Origin: JBDREF01 sp043820045
Lineage (GTDB): Bacteria > Planctomycetota > Phycisphaerae > Sedimentisphaerales > Anaerobacaceae
Assembly (NCBI GenBank): GCA_043820045.1
Contig: JBDREF010000281.1
Location: forward strand, 1-41,882
Length of the DNA stretch: 41,882 nt
Direction of reading: 5' to 3'
Below the pieces are notes generated by a model. It was not told where the DNA came from. It saw only the letters and a program-made list of their open reading frames with translations, and made no database searches. A program made the translations under genes and the position numbers. Of the stretch, positions 7,099 through 14,848 are shown in pieces; the first letter of the stretch is position 1, and each line of letters opens with the position of its first letter.

Positions 7099-9501
7099 CT
7101 ACCGGATCAACCGGATGTCGTCGAAGTACATCGTTCCTGCGCCGCCAGCAGCTGGACTGTTCTTGGTGCCAATGCCGATAGTAATCGTATTGACGTTGGT
7201 GAGGTCCACGCCCGCAAATGCCGCCAGGTCGATGACCCACTCGTTCCATCCAAGTTGCTGGGTTGCATCGGGAGCATCATGAGAGGCAACGGCAGTACCG
7301 TTTAGAGCAACGAACATCTTCTCGGCGGAATTAGTCGAAGCGCCGCGGAACCACAACGCTAGTTTCGTGACGCCATCTGCGGTCCAGTCGCGCGGATAGA
7401 CCAGCGTCAGAGTGGCCTCTGAGGTCATGTTGGCATTGTCATAGCGATAAATCATCGACTGACCACCGCCATGAAGAATATGCTGCTCGGCGTACGGCGG
7501 CAGGTCATTACCCACAATTGCGCCGTTTGTCGTGGTGCCAAAGCCGTCTATCCAGGCGTCGAATATCCTGTTGCTGCCCTCGGCGGGCGGGTCAATGTCA
7601 TTGTAGGACTCAAAGTCTTCCACAACAAGGAAATCGCCCGTATTGAAGGTCCAGACGTTGCCTGTCCACGGACTGCTGGGATCCAGGTTGTTGACCTCGT
7701 CCACTCGCCAGTAGTAAGTCTCATTTAAGCCGAGCGTTCCCGGATCCAGGCTTTCCTCGCCGAGTGCCTTACTGCCTTTGTACTCCGGCGATGCCGTAGT
7801 GGCGTTGGCTACTGCGTCCGCATCGGTACCAAAATAAACCTCATGCGAAGTCGCAGCATATCCGGCTTTCCACCTTAGATCGCTCATCAGATTCACACCG
7901 ACCGTTCCATCGAGAGGTATCGGCCTTCTGGCCAGATACGGCGGCTGCAGCGGACCGGCGGCAATGATTTCCTCGGCCATGGTCGGCGTTGACCAGGTCA
8001 ACCGCTGCGACGCGTTACGGTCCCAGTCTGCAAACTCCAGACGCAGCGAATGGATGCCGCTATCCAGGCGCATCGGCTGCGAGGCATACTTGGTGGGGAC
8101 CCATGACGCCCACACGTCAATGACCAGCTTGTCGTCTATCCACAGCCGGGTTCCGCCCTCGCTATTGACACTGAACGTGAACGTGTCGGCGATGGAGACT
8201 ATGAGGTCCGCTGTCCAGCGTGCCGACCAGCCGTTGTCCGGCAGCGGCGCACCCGGGCCACTAGCACCCCAATCGAAGTCTACGGCCGGGTCGATGCGCA
8301 CCAGTACCGGGTCTCCGCTCAAGATTGTGTTGTTGAAGTACTCGCCCTTGATGCCTCCCTCGCCACTGGTGGTCGTGAAGCTCCACACATGGCCTTTATA
8401 AGTGACAGCGCCGGTGAATTCATCAACGCGCCAGTAGTAGGTCTTATTCATTTCAAGCGTGTCGAGAGCATAGGTTGTGGGTATCTGTGGGACTCCCCCG
8501 GTTGCATTGTTTACATCGTCGAAGTTGTCGCCGAAATACACAGTGTGCAGCCTGCCGCCCCAACCCGAATTCCAGCTAAGGTCCGTGTCGGGATCCACAT
8601 ATTTTGCGCCATCGGCCGGCACGGGTCTCCATGCCTCGTAGGACGGAACCGTGAAGCTCCAGACGTCACCTACCCAGGGGCTGTCCGGGTGCGAGTTGTT
8701 TATCTCGTCGATTCGCCAGTAGTACGTTGTGCCCGGAACAAGGCCTTCCGGATAAGGAAATCCGGGAAATCCAGCGACGAGGAACGTTGAGGTCTGGTTG
8801 CCTTGGAACGCATCGGCAGCACCGCTTTCGACGTCCGCCCGGTTGTCGCTGAAGTACACATCGTGAGAGACCGCAGCCTCTCCCGGCGTCCAGCTAAGGT
8901 TCACCCATGTATCCGCATGGACGGCGCCGTCGGCCGGAGTAGGGGCTTCTGCCTTGTAAGTGGGCGTCAGCAGCTCGACCTCGGCAATCTGCATACTGTT
9001 GGCGCTGGTCGGAGTGCGAACGGCCGTAAACAATACCTGATAGTGCTTGTAGGATACCGTGTTGGCAAACTGGATTGGCGTCGTGTTCTTGGTACGCCGC
9101 GGCCAGGCCACAGCGGCGGCGAAGTCCACAATGGGGCCTTCGGCGATCAACGTGTACGGCCCGTTAATGCTATCGTTGGAGCCGGACAGCTCGTAGCTGA
9201 CGGGGTCGCGTTCGACCGCGTCGTTGGCCGTGGTGAACGTCAGCCCGGTAACCACGGTCGGACCCATAACCGGCGTTACTCTAAACCCTGTGGGCTGTTG
9301 AAAACCCTTGAAGTGCAGATACTTCGTCAGTATCTGGTCATCGACGGCAAAGGGCGGTAGTTCGTTTGGCGGCCAGTCGCCATCGTCAGGGACTGCCACC
9401 ACGATGTCCTGCGGGCTCGTGACGTCGCGAGCCGCCTGCGCCGCGCCGCTAAACACCAACATGGACGCAATCACAATGAGAATTGATGCATTCTTCCACA
9501 T
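7099..9501 (-). CDS. secreted modular protein: discoidin-like, Fn3-like x3, PA14, shared C-terminal domain
   Basis: 800 residues with a Sec signal peptide (cleavage after AQA, about residue 23). Visible modules are a galactose-binding/discoidin-like beta-sandwich (about 25-180), two Fn3-like repeats (about 185-372; TTYYWRIDEIN and TYYWRVDEF are their signatures), a PA14 domain (about 378-520; GIKGEYFNN ... RLWIDDKLVID), a third Fn3-like repeat (about 525-625) and a C-terminal beta-sandwich (about 627-800) that starts FLVVEDFESYND and ends GTMYFDDIRLIR. The last domain is shared with the three other paralogues in the window. A GGAGG site precedes the ATG. It is the last of three tandem minus-strand paralogues and stem-loop H1 follows. 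Glycan or surface binding is inferred; no catalytic domain is seen. Confidence 0.85.
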   Translation of the reverse strand: MWKNASILIVIASMLVFSGAAQAARDVTSPQDIVVAVPDDGDWPPNELPPFAVDDQILTKYLHFKGFQQPTGFRVTPVMGPTVVTGLTFTTANDAVERDPVSYELSGSNDSINGPYTLIAEGPIVDFAAAVAWPRRTKNTTPIQFANTVSYKHYQVLFTAVRTPTSANSMQIAEVELLTPTYKAEAPTPADGAVHADTWVNLSWTPGEAAVSHDVYFSDNRADVESGAADAFQGNQTSTFLVAGFPGFPYPEGLVPGTTYYWRIDEINNSHPDSPWVGDVWSFTVPSYEAWRPVPADGAKYVDPDTDLSWNSGWGGRLHTVYFGDNFDDVNNATGGVPQIPTTYALDTLEMNKTYYWRVDEFTGAVTYKGHVWSFTTTSGEGGIKGEYFNNTILSGDPVLVRIDPAVDFDWGASGPGAPLPDNGWSARWTADLIVSIADTFTFSVNSEGGTRLWIDDKLVIDVWASWVPTKYASQPMRLDSGIHSLRLEFADWDRNASQRLTWSTPTMAEEIIAAGPLQPPYLARRPIPLDGTVGVNLMSDLRWKAGYAATSHEVYFGTDADAVANATTASPEYKGSKALGEESLDPGTLGLNETYYWRVDEVNNLDPSSPWTGNVWTFNTGDFLVVEDFESYNDIDPPAEGSNRIFDAWIDGFGTTTNGAIVGNDLPPYAEQHILHGGGQSMIYRYDNANMTSEATLTLVYPRDWTADGVTKLALWFRGASTNSAEKMFVALNGTAVASHDAPDATQQLGWNEWVIDLAAFAGVDLTNVNTITIGIGTKNSPAAGGAGTMYFDDIRLIR

Positions 9502-9569
9502 AACATTCCTCCAGTAAAAAGTAAATTATTGTTAACTACGTTTTGGTCACACACCAAAGCAACTGAAAA

Positions 9570-9587
9570 CGATTCTAATTTCCGGCC
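9570..9587. repeat. 3' UTR motif copy 1
   Basis: CGATTCTAATTTCCGGCC lies just after the stop of the 646-residue paralogue. A copy with two differences lies at 11697-11714, at nearly the same place behind the neighbouring paralogue. It is either residual homology from gene duplication or a conserved 3' element. A small hairpin (TTTGGT/ACCAAA, 9542-9558) lies further downstream. Confidence 0.45.
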
Positions 9588-9612
9588 AAGTACCGGCTTT
9601 CTGTAGCGCAGA

Positions 9613-11553
9613 CTAATGCACGCCAATGTCATCGAAGTACACCGTACCCGAACCGCCGGCTGCCGGACTGTTCCTTGTGCCAAAGCCAATGGAAATCGTA
9701 TTGACGTTCGTAAGGTTCACGCCCTGATCTGCAAAAGCCTGCAGGGAAATAGTCCACTGCGTCCAAGTCTCTTTTCGGGCTGCGCCGGGGTCATCGTGAT
9801 AAACTAACGCACTGCCGTTAAGAGCAACGAACATTCGCTCGGCGGAATTGGCCCAACTGCCCAGGAACCAGAGCACCAGCCGGTCAACACTTTTCTCGGT
9901 CCAGTCGCGCGGATAGACCAACGTCAAAGTGGCCTCGGAGTACTTGAGGTTGTTGTCGTACAAATACGGCATCGACTGAAGGCCGCCGTGAACTTTGGCG
10001 GTTTCGACGTAATGCTCTCCCGCTGCAAAATCCGGGGCCGGATACCCAACCGTGGCGCCGTTCGTCGTAGTCCCGAATCCGTCTATCCACGTGTTCCATA
10101 TCTCGTCGGGCGGATAGTCGCTATAGTCCTCGAAGTCGTCGATAACAAGGAAGTTGGCCGTTGCAAAGCTCCAGACAGGACCTTTCCAAGTATTGCCAGA
10201 GGCATCGACCTCATCGACCCGCCACCAGTAAGCGGCATCCCACGGGAGTTTCCCGGGATCATAGGCCTCCTGGCCAAGAGCTTTGCTGCCCTTGTACTGA
10301 GGCGAAGTTTTAGTCGCACCACGAACGGCATTCTTGTCAGTACCGAAATAGATCTCATGCGAAGCGGCACTGTCGCCGGCGACCCACTTTAGAATCTGCG
10401 TGTGTTTGACATTCACAGCACCGTTAGGCGGCTTTGGGCTGCCCACCGCGCCCGGGGTCGTAAAGCTCCAGACCTCGCCCTTAACTGTCTCGAAGCCGTG
10501 GAAGGCGTCCACCCGCCAGTAGTAGGTCTTTTCCCGTTCAAGTGTGCCGGGAGTGTAGTTAGTTGCCCCCTGTGGGAGACCCGCTGTTGCGTTTTTCACC
10601 TCGTCATAATCATCCCCGAAGTACAAGTAGTGCAATATCGCACCGAACCCCGGCTGCCAGCTAAGAACGACGTTCGGATCCACAAACTCGGCACCATCCG
10701 CTGGATCTGGATCGAAGGCACTCCTGGGCGCGACCGAAAAACTCCAGACAGGGCCTTCGTGCGTCGTGGTACCGTCGGCTTCGACATCGTCTATTCGCCA
10801 GTAGTACGTGGTTCCTGCGGTAAGGCCGTCCGGATAGGGAAATCCCGGAAAGCCAAGAGCATACGACGTATCGGTCTGATTGGTGCGGAACGTATCACCC
10901 GTCCCGGCCTGCACTTCGTCGCGATTCTCACCGACATAGATCGAATGTGTCGCGGCGTAATCTCCCGGCGTCCAGCCAAGGGCCACCCAAGTGGTGCGGA
11001 TTATGGCGCCGTCGGCCGGGTCGGGATTGCGGGGATTCGGCCTATGCACCCACAGGTGCTGGCTCGGAATGGGCTGGCGCGTCCGTGTCGGAGTTGACCA
11101 GGACAGTTCACACCTGGCATCGCCTCCGTTCTCATAGTACTCAAGTCTGATGCTGTATTTCTGCCCGGCAACCAGGGCAATATCGCCGCTGTCATGGGCA
11201 TTTCCGTGATCTGTCCAGTTGTCAATAAGAACCTGGCCGTTCACCCACAACCGGACGCCATCGTCTGTCTGTGTGTGAAAGGTGTAGGTCTCTGAGGTTG
11301 GCGCTTTGACCTGGCCTGTCCATCGTACCGTAAAATCGTCTGCACGAACGGGCGCACCCGGGGAGTTGGTGGCCCAGTTGAAATCAACAGTAGCATCCAG
11401 CCGCTCGAGTACCAGGGTCTGCCAGGGGCTCAGCGGCGGACCCTCGCCGCTCGAGTGATAGTACTGCCCGAACAAACCCTCGGCACCCGCAGCCACGCCG
11501 ACAAGTCCAAGCACTGAAACAAGCGAAAGCAAACAAAAAAGATTTCTGTACAT
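9613..11553 (-). CDS. secreted modular protein: PA14, Fn3-like x3, shared C-terminal domain
   Basis: 646 residues from the ATG at 11553. This start is chosen because AAGGAGG precedes it and a signal peptide (MYRNLFCLLSLVSVLGLVGVAAGA) begins there; the open frame extends a further 15 codons without these signals. A PA14 domain comes first (about 24-155; LFGQYYHSS, YTFHTQTDDGVRLWVNGQ). Three Fn3-like repeats follow (about 165-450), then the shared C-terminal beta-sandwich (about 452-646; FLVIDDFEDYSD ... GTVYFDDIGVH). It is the middle gene of three paralogues, 111 bases before the next start. Compared with its neighbours it lacks the N-terminal LamG or discoidin module, so module shuffling within the family is evident. 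Carbohydrate binding at or outside the cell surface is inferred. Confidence 0.85.
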   Translation of the reverse strand: MYRNLFCLLSLVSVLGLVGVAAGAEGLFGQYYHSSGEGPPLSPWQTLVLERLDATVDFNWATNSPGAPVRADDFTVRWTGQVKAPTSETYTFHTQTDDGVRLWVNGQVLIDNWTDHGNAHDSGDIALVAGQKYSIRLEYYENGGDARCELSWSTPTRTRQPIPSQHLWVHRPNPRNPDPADGAIIRTTWVALGWTPGDYAATHSIYVGENRDEVQAGTGDTFRTNQTDTSYALGFPGFPYPDGLTAGTTYYWRIDDVEADGTTTHEGPVWSFSVAPRSAFDPDPADGAEFVDPNVVLSWQPGFGAILHYLYFGDDYDEVKNATAGLPQGATNYTPGTLEREKTYYWRVDAFHGFETVKGEVWSFTTPGAVGSPKPPNGAVNVKHTQILKWVAGDSAASHEIYFGTDKNAVRGATKTSPQYKGSKALGQEAYDPGKLPWDAAYWWRVDEVDASGNTWKGPVWSFATANFLVIDDFEDYSDYPPDEIWNTWIDGFGTTTNGATVGYPAPDFAAGEHYVETAKVHGGLQSMPYLYDNNLKYSEATLTLVYPRDWTEKSVDRLVLWFLGSWANSAERMFVALNGSALVYHDDPGAARKETWTQWTISLQAFADQGVNLTNVNTISIGFGTRNSPAAGGSGTVYFDDIGVH

Positions 11554-11632
11554 AACAATCCTCCTTAAGAAAAGCTCAAGGCGACCACGTATCGGCAACC
11601 CGCTAAAATGACCGTTGACTGAAGCTCAGAAA

Positions 11633-11665
11633 GGGGCTTACGCTGAATCAATCAGCATAAGCCCC
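11633..11665 (-). terminator. 3' UTR stem-loop H2 (14-bp stem, 5-nt loop)
   Basis: In the coding direction this is GGGGCTTATGCTGA / TCAGCGTAAGCCCC with loop TTGAT. The only non-Watson-Crick position is a G-U wobble on the minus-strand RNA (it would be a C-A mismatch in plus-strand RNA), so the structure belongs to the transcript of the 869-residue gene. It lies 74 bases after that gene's stop and between it and the next paralogue. Confidence 0.65.
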
Positions 11666-11696
11666 GAATCTATGCAAATCCGCCCTTTCAGCCGGG

Positions 11697-11714
11697 CGAT
11701 TCTAATTGGCGGCC
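11697..11714. repeat. 3' UTR motif copy 2
   Basis: CGATTCTAATTGGCGGCC matches 16 of 18 bases of the motif at 9570-9587 and lies at an equivalent position behind the upstream paralogue. Confidence 0.45.
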
Positions 11715-11739
11715 TAATATCGACTTACCGTGCCGGCAA

Positions 11740-14349
11740 CTAATGCACGCCGATGTCGTCGAAGTACATCGTACCCGAACCGCCGGGCTGCGGATTACTC
11801 TTATTACCGGTACCGACGGCGATCGTGCCGACATTGGTCAGATCCACTCCGAGATCTGCGAACTGCTGCAGTGGGATCTGCCATTTCACATAGGCGCCTA
11901 TCTGCGAAGCCGCAGGGTCGTCGGCGGTGACTATGGCATTGCCGTTGAGAGCCACGTAAACCGGATCGGCACCATTGTCAGCTATGCCGCGGAACCAAAT
12001 CGTCAGCGTCGTGCCGCCGTTCTCGGTCAAGTCCCGACCGCCCAACGTCAGCTCCACCTCGGAATAGGCGAGTTTGCCTGCCACGCCGGTGTTGTCATAG
12101 TACAACGGCATCGCCTGCCTGCCGCCATGCACGATAGTCTCCTCGGTGTAGGAGGAGGTGGTCTCATCGCCTACGGCCGAGCCGGTTCCGTTGCCGGGAT
12201 AAACCGGTTCGCCGTGGTGTGGGGCATACCCGAGGCCGTCTTTCCAGGCCCACCATATCTCGTTGTTGCCGATGTCATAGGCCTCGAAGTCGTCAATGAC
12301 AAGGAAGCCAGCCGTCGTAAAGCTCCAGACATCGCCTTTCCACGGGCTGCTGGGATTGAGATCGTTGATCTCATCTACACGCCAGTAGTAGGTACTGTTG
12401 TACTCAAGTTTTCCGGGATCGCTACTCTCATCGCCAATATCCTTGGCACCCATATACTCGGGCGAGCTGGTATCGGCGTTGAGCACTGCGTTCTCATCCG
12501 TTCCGAAATAGACCTGGTGCGAAGCGGCTTCGTCACCGGCCGTCCACCTCAGAATAGACGTCTGCTTGACATCCACAGCCCCGTCTGCCGGATTCGGCTG
12601 AATTGCCCAAACCGGCAGCAACAACGCGGTCTGCGGAACTATCTCTTTCGGCAACGACGGGTTCGACCAGGATAGCTGTGCCTGCATGTTAGCGCCACCT
12701 CCGTACCCACCGCCTGACACATTGGCTATCTCCATCACTATCGGAACCGTTCCTACCTCGAGGTCGATCTTCGCCTGGTACTCGATAGCCATGTGGTGCG
12801 CCATCCAGTTATTGATGATCAACTGGCCATCGACCCACACGCGTACTGCAGAAAATACATTCGCGTAGATGGTATAGGTCTCGGTAAACGGCACGTTTAA
12901 CATGCCGGTCCATCTTACGGAGAATACAGGAGCCACGACCCCCGGTCCCGGCGAGACGCCGCCCCAGTTGAAGTCGATGTCAGGATCCACTCGGCTCAGA
13001 ACCGGCGTACCGGCCAAAGTCACGTTGTTAAAGTACTCTCCCTTTATACCTCCGAGGCTAGCATCTCCGGTCGTGAAGCTCCAGACATCGCCCTTGTGCG
13101 TCTCGCGGGCGTCAAACTCATCCACACGCCAGTAGTAGGCCTTGCCCATCTCAAGGGTATTGAGTGCGTACGTGGTGCCTATCTGAGGTGAACCACCCGT
13201 CGCATTGCTCACATCGTCAAAATTGTCGCCGAAATAGACGGTGTGCATTTTCGCGCCCCAACCAGGGGACCAGCTAAGGTCTGTATCCGGATCCACGAGT
13301 CTGGCCTTGTCCGGCGGCATGGGCCTCCAGGCAATCTTCGGCGGAACAGTGAATCGCCAGATACCGCCGACCCAGGGGCTGTCCGGGTTCGCGTCATTGA
13401 CCTCGTCAACTCGCCAGTAGTACGTTGTGCCCGGGACAAGCCCGTCGGGATAAGGGAATCCCGGAAAACCGACAACGAGATACGCAGTGGCCTGGTTGCC
13501 CCGAAAGGCTTCAGGAGCACTGTTTTGAACATCGCTCAGATTGTCGCTGAAGTACACATCGTGCGAGACAGCAAAAGCCCCCGCCGTCCAGTTAAGCGTA
13601 ACCCAGGTATCCTCGTGTATGGCTCGATCTGCCGGGACGGGAGTGTTAGCCATTGGCTCGCCACCGAGTACTTTCAGTTCGCTGACGGACAGAGCACGGT
13701 CGTAGATGCGGACATCGTCCATCATACCGTTGAATTCATCACCGGCCGGCGCTTTTGACCATTTGGTCCCAATAAAAAGCGGACCGTCAGAGGTTTGCAT
13801 GGTCCCGCTCCAGGCCGTTTCGCCGACCACGGCTGCGTTAAAGTAAACCCTAATCATTGAGCCATCGTAGGTAGCTGCGAGGTGGGTCCACTCACCGTTT
13901 GGCGGTATGTTGCCCGTGACTTCAAAATTCGCAGCGGGCGGTATGTGAAATCTGATATTGTTGCCCCCTTCTTTCAGGAGGCGATACTGGTTGTCAGAAC
14001 CCTCTGTGCTCTTTTGCAGTATCCTGTTGTTGCCCGTCCAACTCGGATTGACCCAGGCGGCGATGGTAATCTGCCGGGTCGGGTTCAACTTGGCGTTGTT
14101 CTGAACAAGCACATAGTTATATGGGCCCGTGAATTTCATCGCTCCGCCGATTTTGCCATCGGCCGTCCACTCCACCGGGCCGTTAAGCGTCCCGGTGTTC
14201 CCATTACCCGATGAATCGGCAGCAGTACTACCGCTACCCTCATCAAACGTCCACCAGCCCACAAGACTGGGGTCATCCTGGGCAAAGCTTGATCCGGCCA
14301 GACAAAGCACCAAGATAAAAGTAACTGAACAAATAAATCGCTTGTACAT
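11740..14349 (-). CDS. secreted modular protein: LamG, Fn3-like x3, PA14, shared C-terminal domain
   Basis: 869 residues with a Sec signal peptide (cleavage near SSFA-QD, residue 23). A LamG/concanavalin-like domain occupies about 27-228 (SLVGWWTFDEGSGSTAADSSG ... GMMDDVRIYDRALS). Two Fn3-like repeats (about 235-420), a PA14 domain (about 425-570; GIKGEYFNNVTLAG, RVWVDGQLIINNW), a third Fn3-like repeat (about 575-675) and the shared C-terminal sandwich (FLVIDDFEAYDIG ... GTMYFDDIGVH) follow. AGGAGG precedes the ATG. It is the first of the three minus-strand paralogues and the longest. LamG and PA14 are typical glycan-binding modules, so adhesion to or capture of polysaccharide is a reasonable inference; no hydrolase residues are seen. 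Confidence 0.85.
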   Translation of the reverse strand: MYKRFICSVTFILVLCLAGSSFAQDDPSLVGWWTFDEGSGSTAADSSGNGNTGTLNGPVEWTADGKIGGAMKFTGPYNYVLVQNNAKLNPTRQITIAAWVNPSWTGNNRILQKSTEGSDNQYRLLKEGGNNIRFHIPPAANFEVTGNIPPNGEWTHLAATYDGSMIRVYFNAAVVGETAWSGTMQTSDGPLFIGTKWSKAPAGDEFNGMMDDVRIYDRALSVSELKVLGGEPMANTPVPADRAIHEDTWVTLNWTAGAFAVSHDVYFSDNLSDVQNSAPEAFRGNQATAYLVVGFPGFPYPDGLVPGTTYYWRVDEVNDANPDSPWVGGIWRFTVPPKIAWRPMPPDKARLVDPDTDLSWSPGWGAKMHTVYFGDNFDDVSNATGGSPQIGTTYALNTLEMGKAYYWRVDEFDARETHKGDVWSFTTGDASLGGIKGEYFNNVTLAGTPVLSRVDPDIDFNWGGVSPGPGVVAPVFSVRWTGMLNVPFTETYTIYANVFSAVRVWVDGQLIINNWMAHHMAIEYQAKIDLEVGTVPIVMEIANVSGGGYGGGANMQAQLSWSNPSLPKEIVPQTALLLPVWAIQPNPADGAVDVKQTSILRWTAGDEAASHQVYFGTDENAVLNADTSSPEYMGAKDIGDESSDPGKLEYNSTYYWRVDEINDLNPSSPWKGDVWSFTTAGFLVIDDFEAYDIGNNEIWWAWKDGLGYAPHHGEPVYPGNGTGSAVGDETTSSYTEETIVHGGRQAMPLYYDNTGVAGKLAYSEVELTLGGRDLTENGGTTLTIWFRGIADNGADPVYVALNGNAIVTADDPAASQIGAYVKWQIPLQQFADLGVDLTNVGTIAVGTGNKSNPQPGGSGTMYFDDIGVH

Positions 14350-14703
14350 TATCGTCCTCCTTCACAAAGAAAATATGGTTGATCATGACTCGTACATTCA
14401 CCACGTTAGCTTTCGATATCTGCCCCGGGCAGCGGTTGATGATTTGGCTCCACCTCCTTTCCACCGATGCCCGATTGGGCGGTCAATTAGAAAGTGAGAA
14501 TCCGAAGCAAGCTACACAAATCGCGCCTGCTGCAAGACTACAAGTCCGATAGACATTTACAATTTCATTTATACCAGTCCGCCACGTGTTCGTCAAGGAT
14601 TTTTTCGGACGAAGTGTCCGTGAAGGCTGCGTAAACGGGGAAAAAGCGATTCAAGAGGCTAATATTGCATCCGTTTCTTGCATTGATACTCGAATCGGCG
14701 CGG
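14350..14703. other. long leader region of the LamG paralogue; no gene seen
   Basis: On the minus strand this region contains a very strong Shine-Dalgarno-like string (AAAGGAGGTGGAGCC, about 14446-14460) about 100 bases before the gene's own AGGAGG site, with no ATG at proper spacing after it. A small GCCC/GGGC hairpin lies nearby. It could be a leader peptide with an unusual start or a regulatory leader. I could not match it to a known riboswitch. Confidence 0.35.
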
Positions 14704-14790
14704 ATTTACCGCCGAGCCCGCCGAGGCCGCAGAGATTTCTGAATCATTCTCTTTCCCGCCGTTCTCCGCGTTCTCTGCGGTTAATTTACC
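14704..14790. repeat. REP-like imperfect palindrome
   Basis: CCGCAGAG (14727-14734) and CTCTGCGG (14773-14780) form a perfect 8-bp inverted repeat inside a longer imperfect palindrome of GC-rich, purine/pyrimidine-skewed sequence. Strings such as TTCTCCGCGTTCTCTGCGG recur as intergenic repeats in many bacterial genomes. It lies between the RND operon's 3' end and the LamG paralogue's leader, where it might also serve as a terminator. Confidence 0.4.
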
Positions 14791-14848
14791 TGATTTCGCT
14801 TCTGAACTCAGGCTTCATCGTACCTCCGCCAGAGTCGGGTGGCACTTC

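Noticed and set aside
11743..12675. Plus-strand open frame of 310 codons
   Set aside because: Antisense to the C-terminal part of the LamG paralogue. Similar mirror frames appear behind each paralogue, so they are shadows of the repeated modules.
14390..14480. Possible riboswitch in the leader of the LamG paralogue
   Set aside because: I compared it by eye with c-di-GMP-type and other common riboswitch cores and found no matching conserved bases. It is kept only as an unexplained leader.
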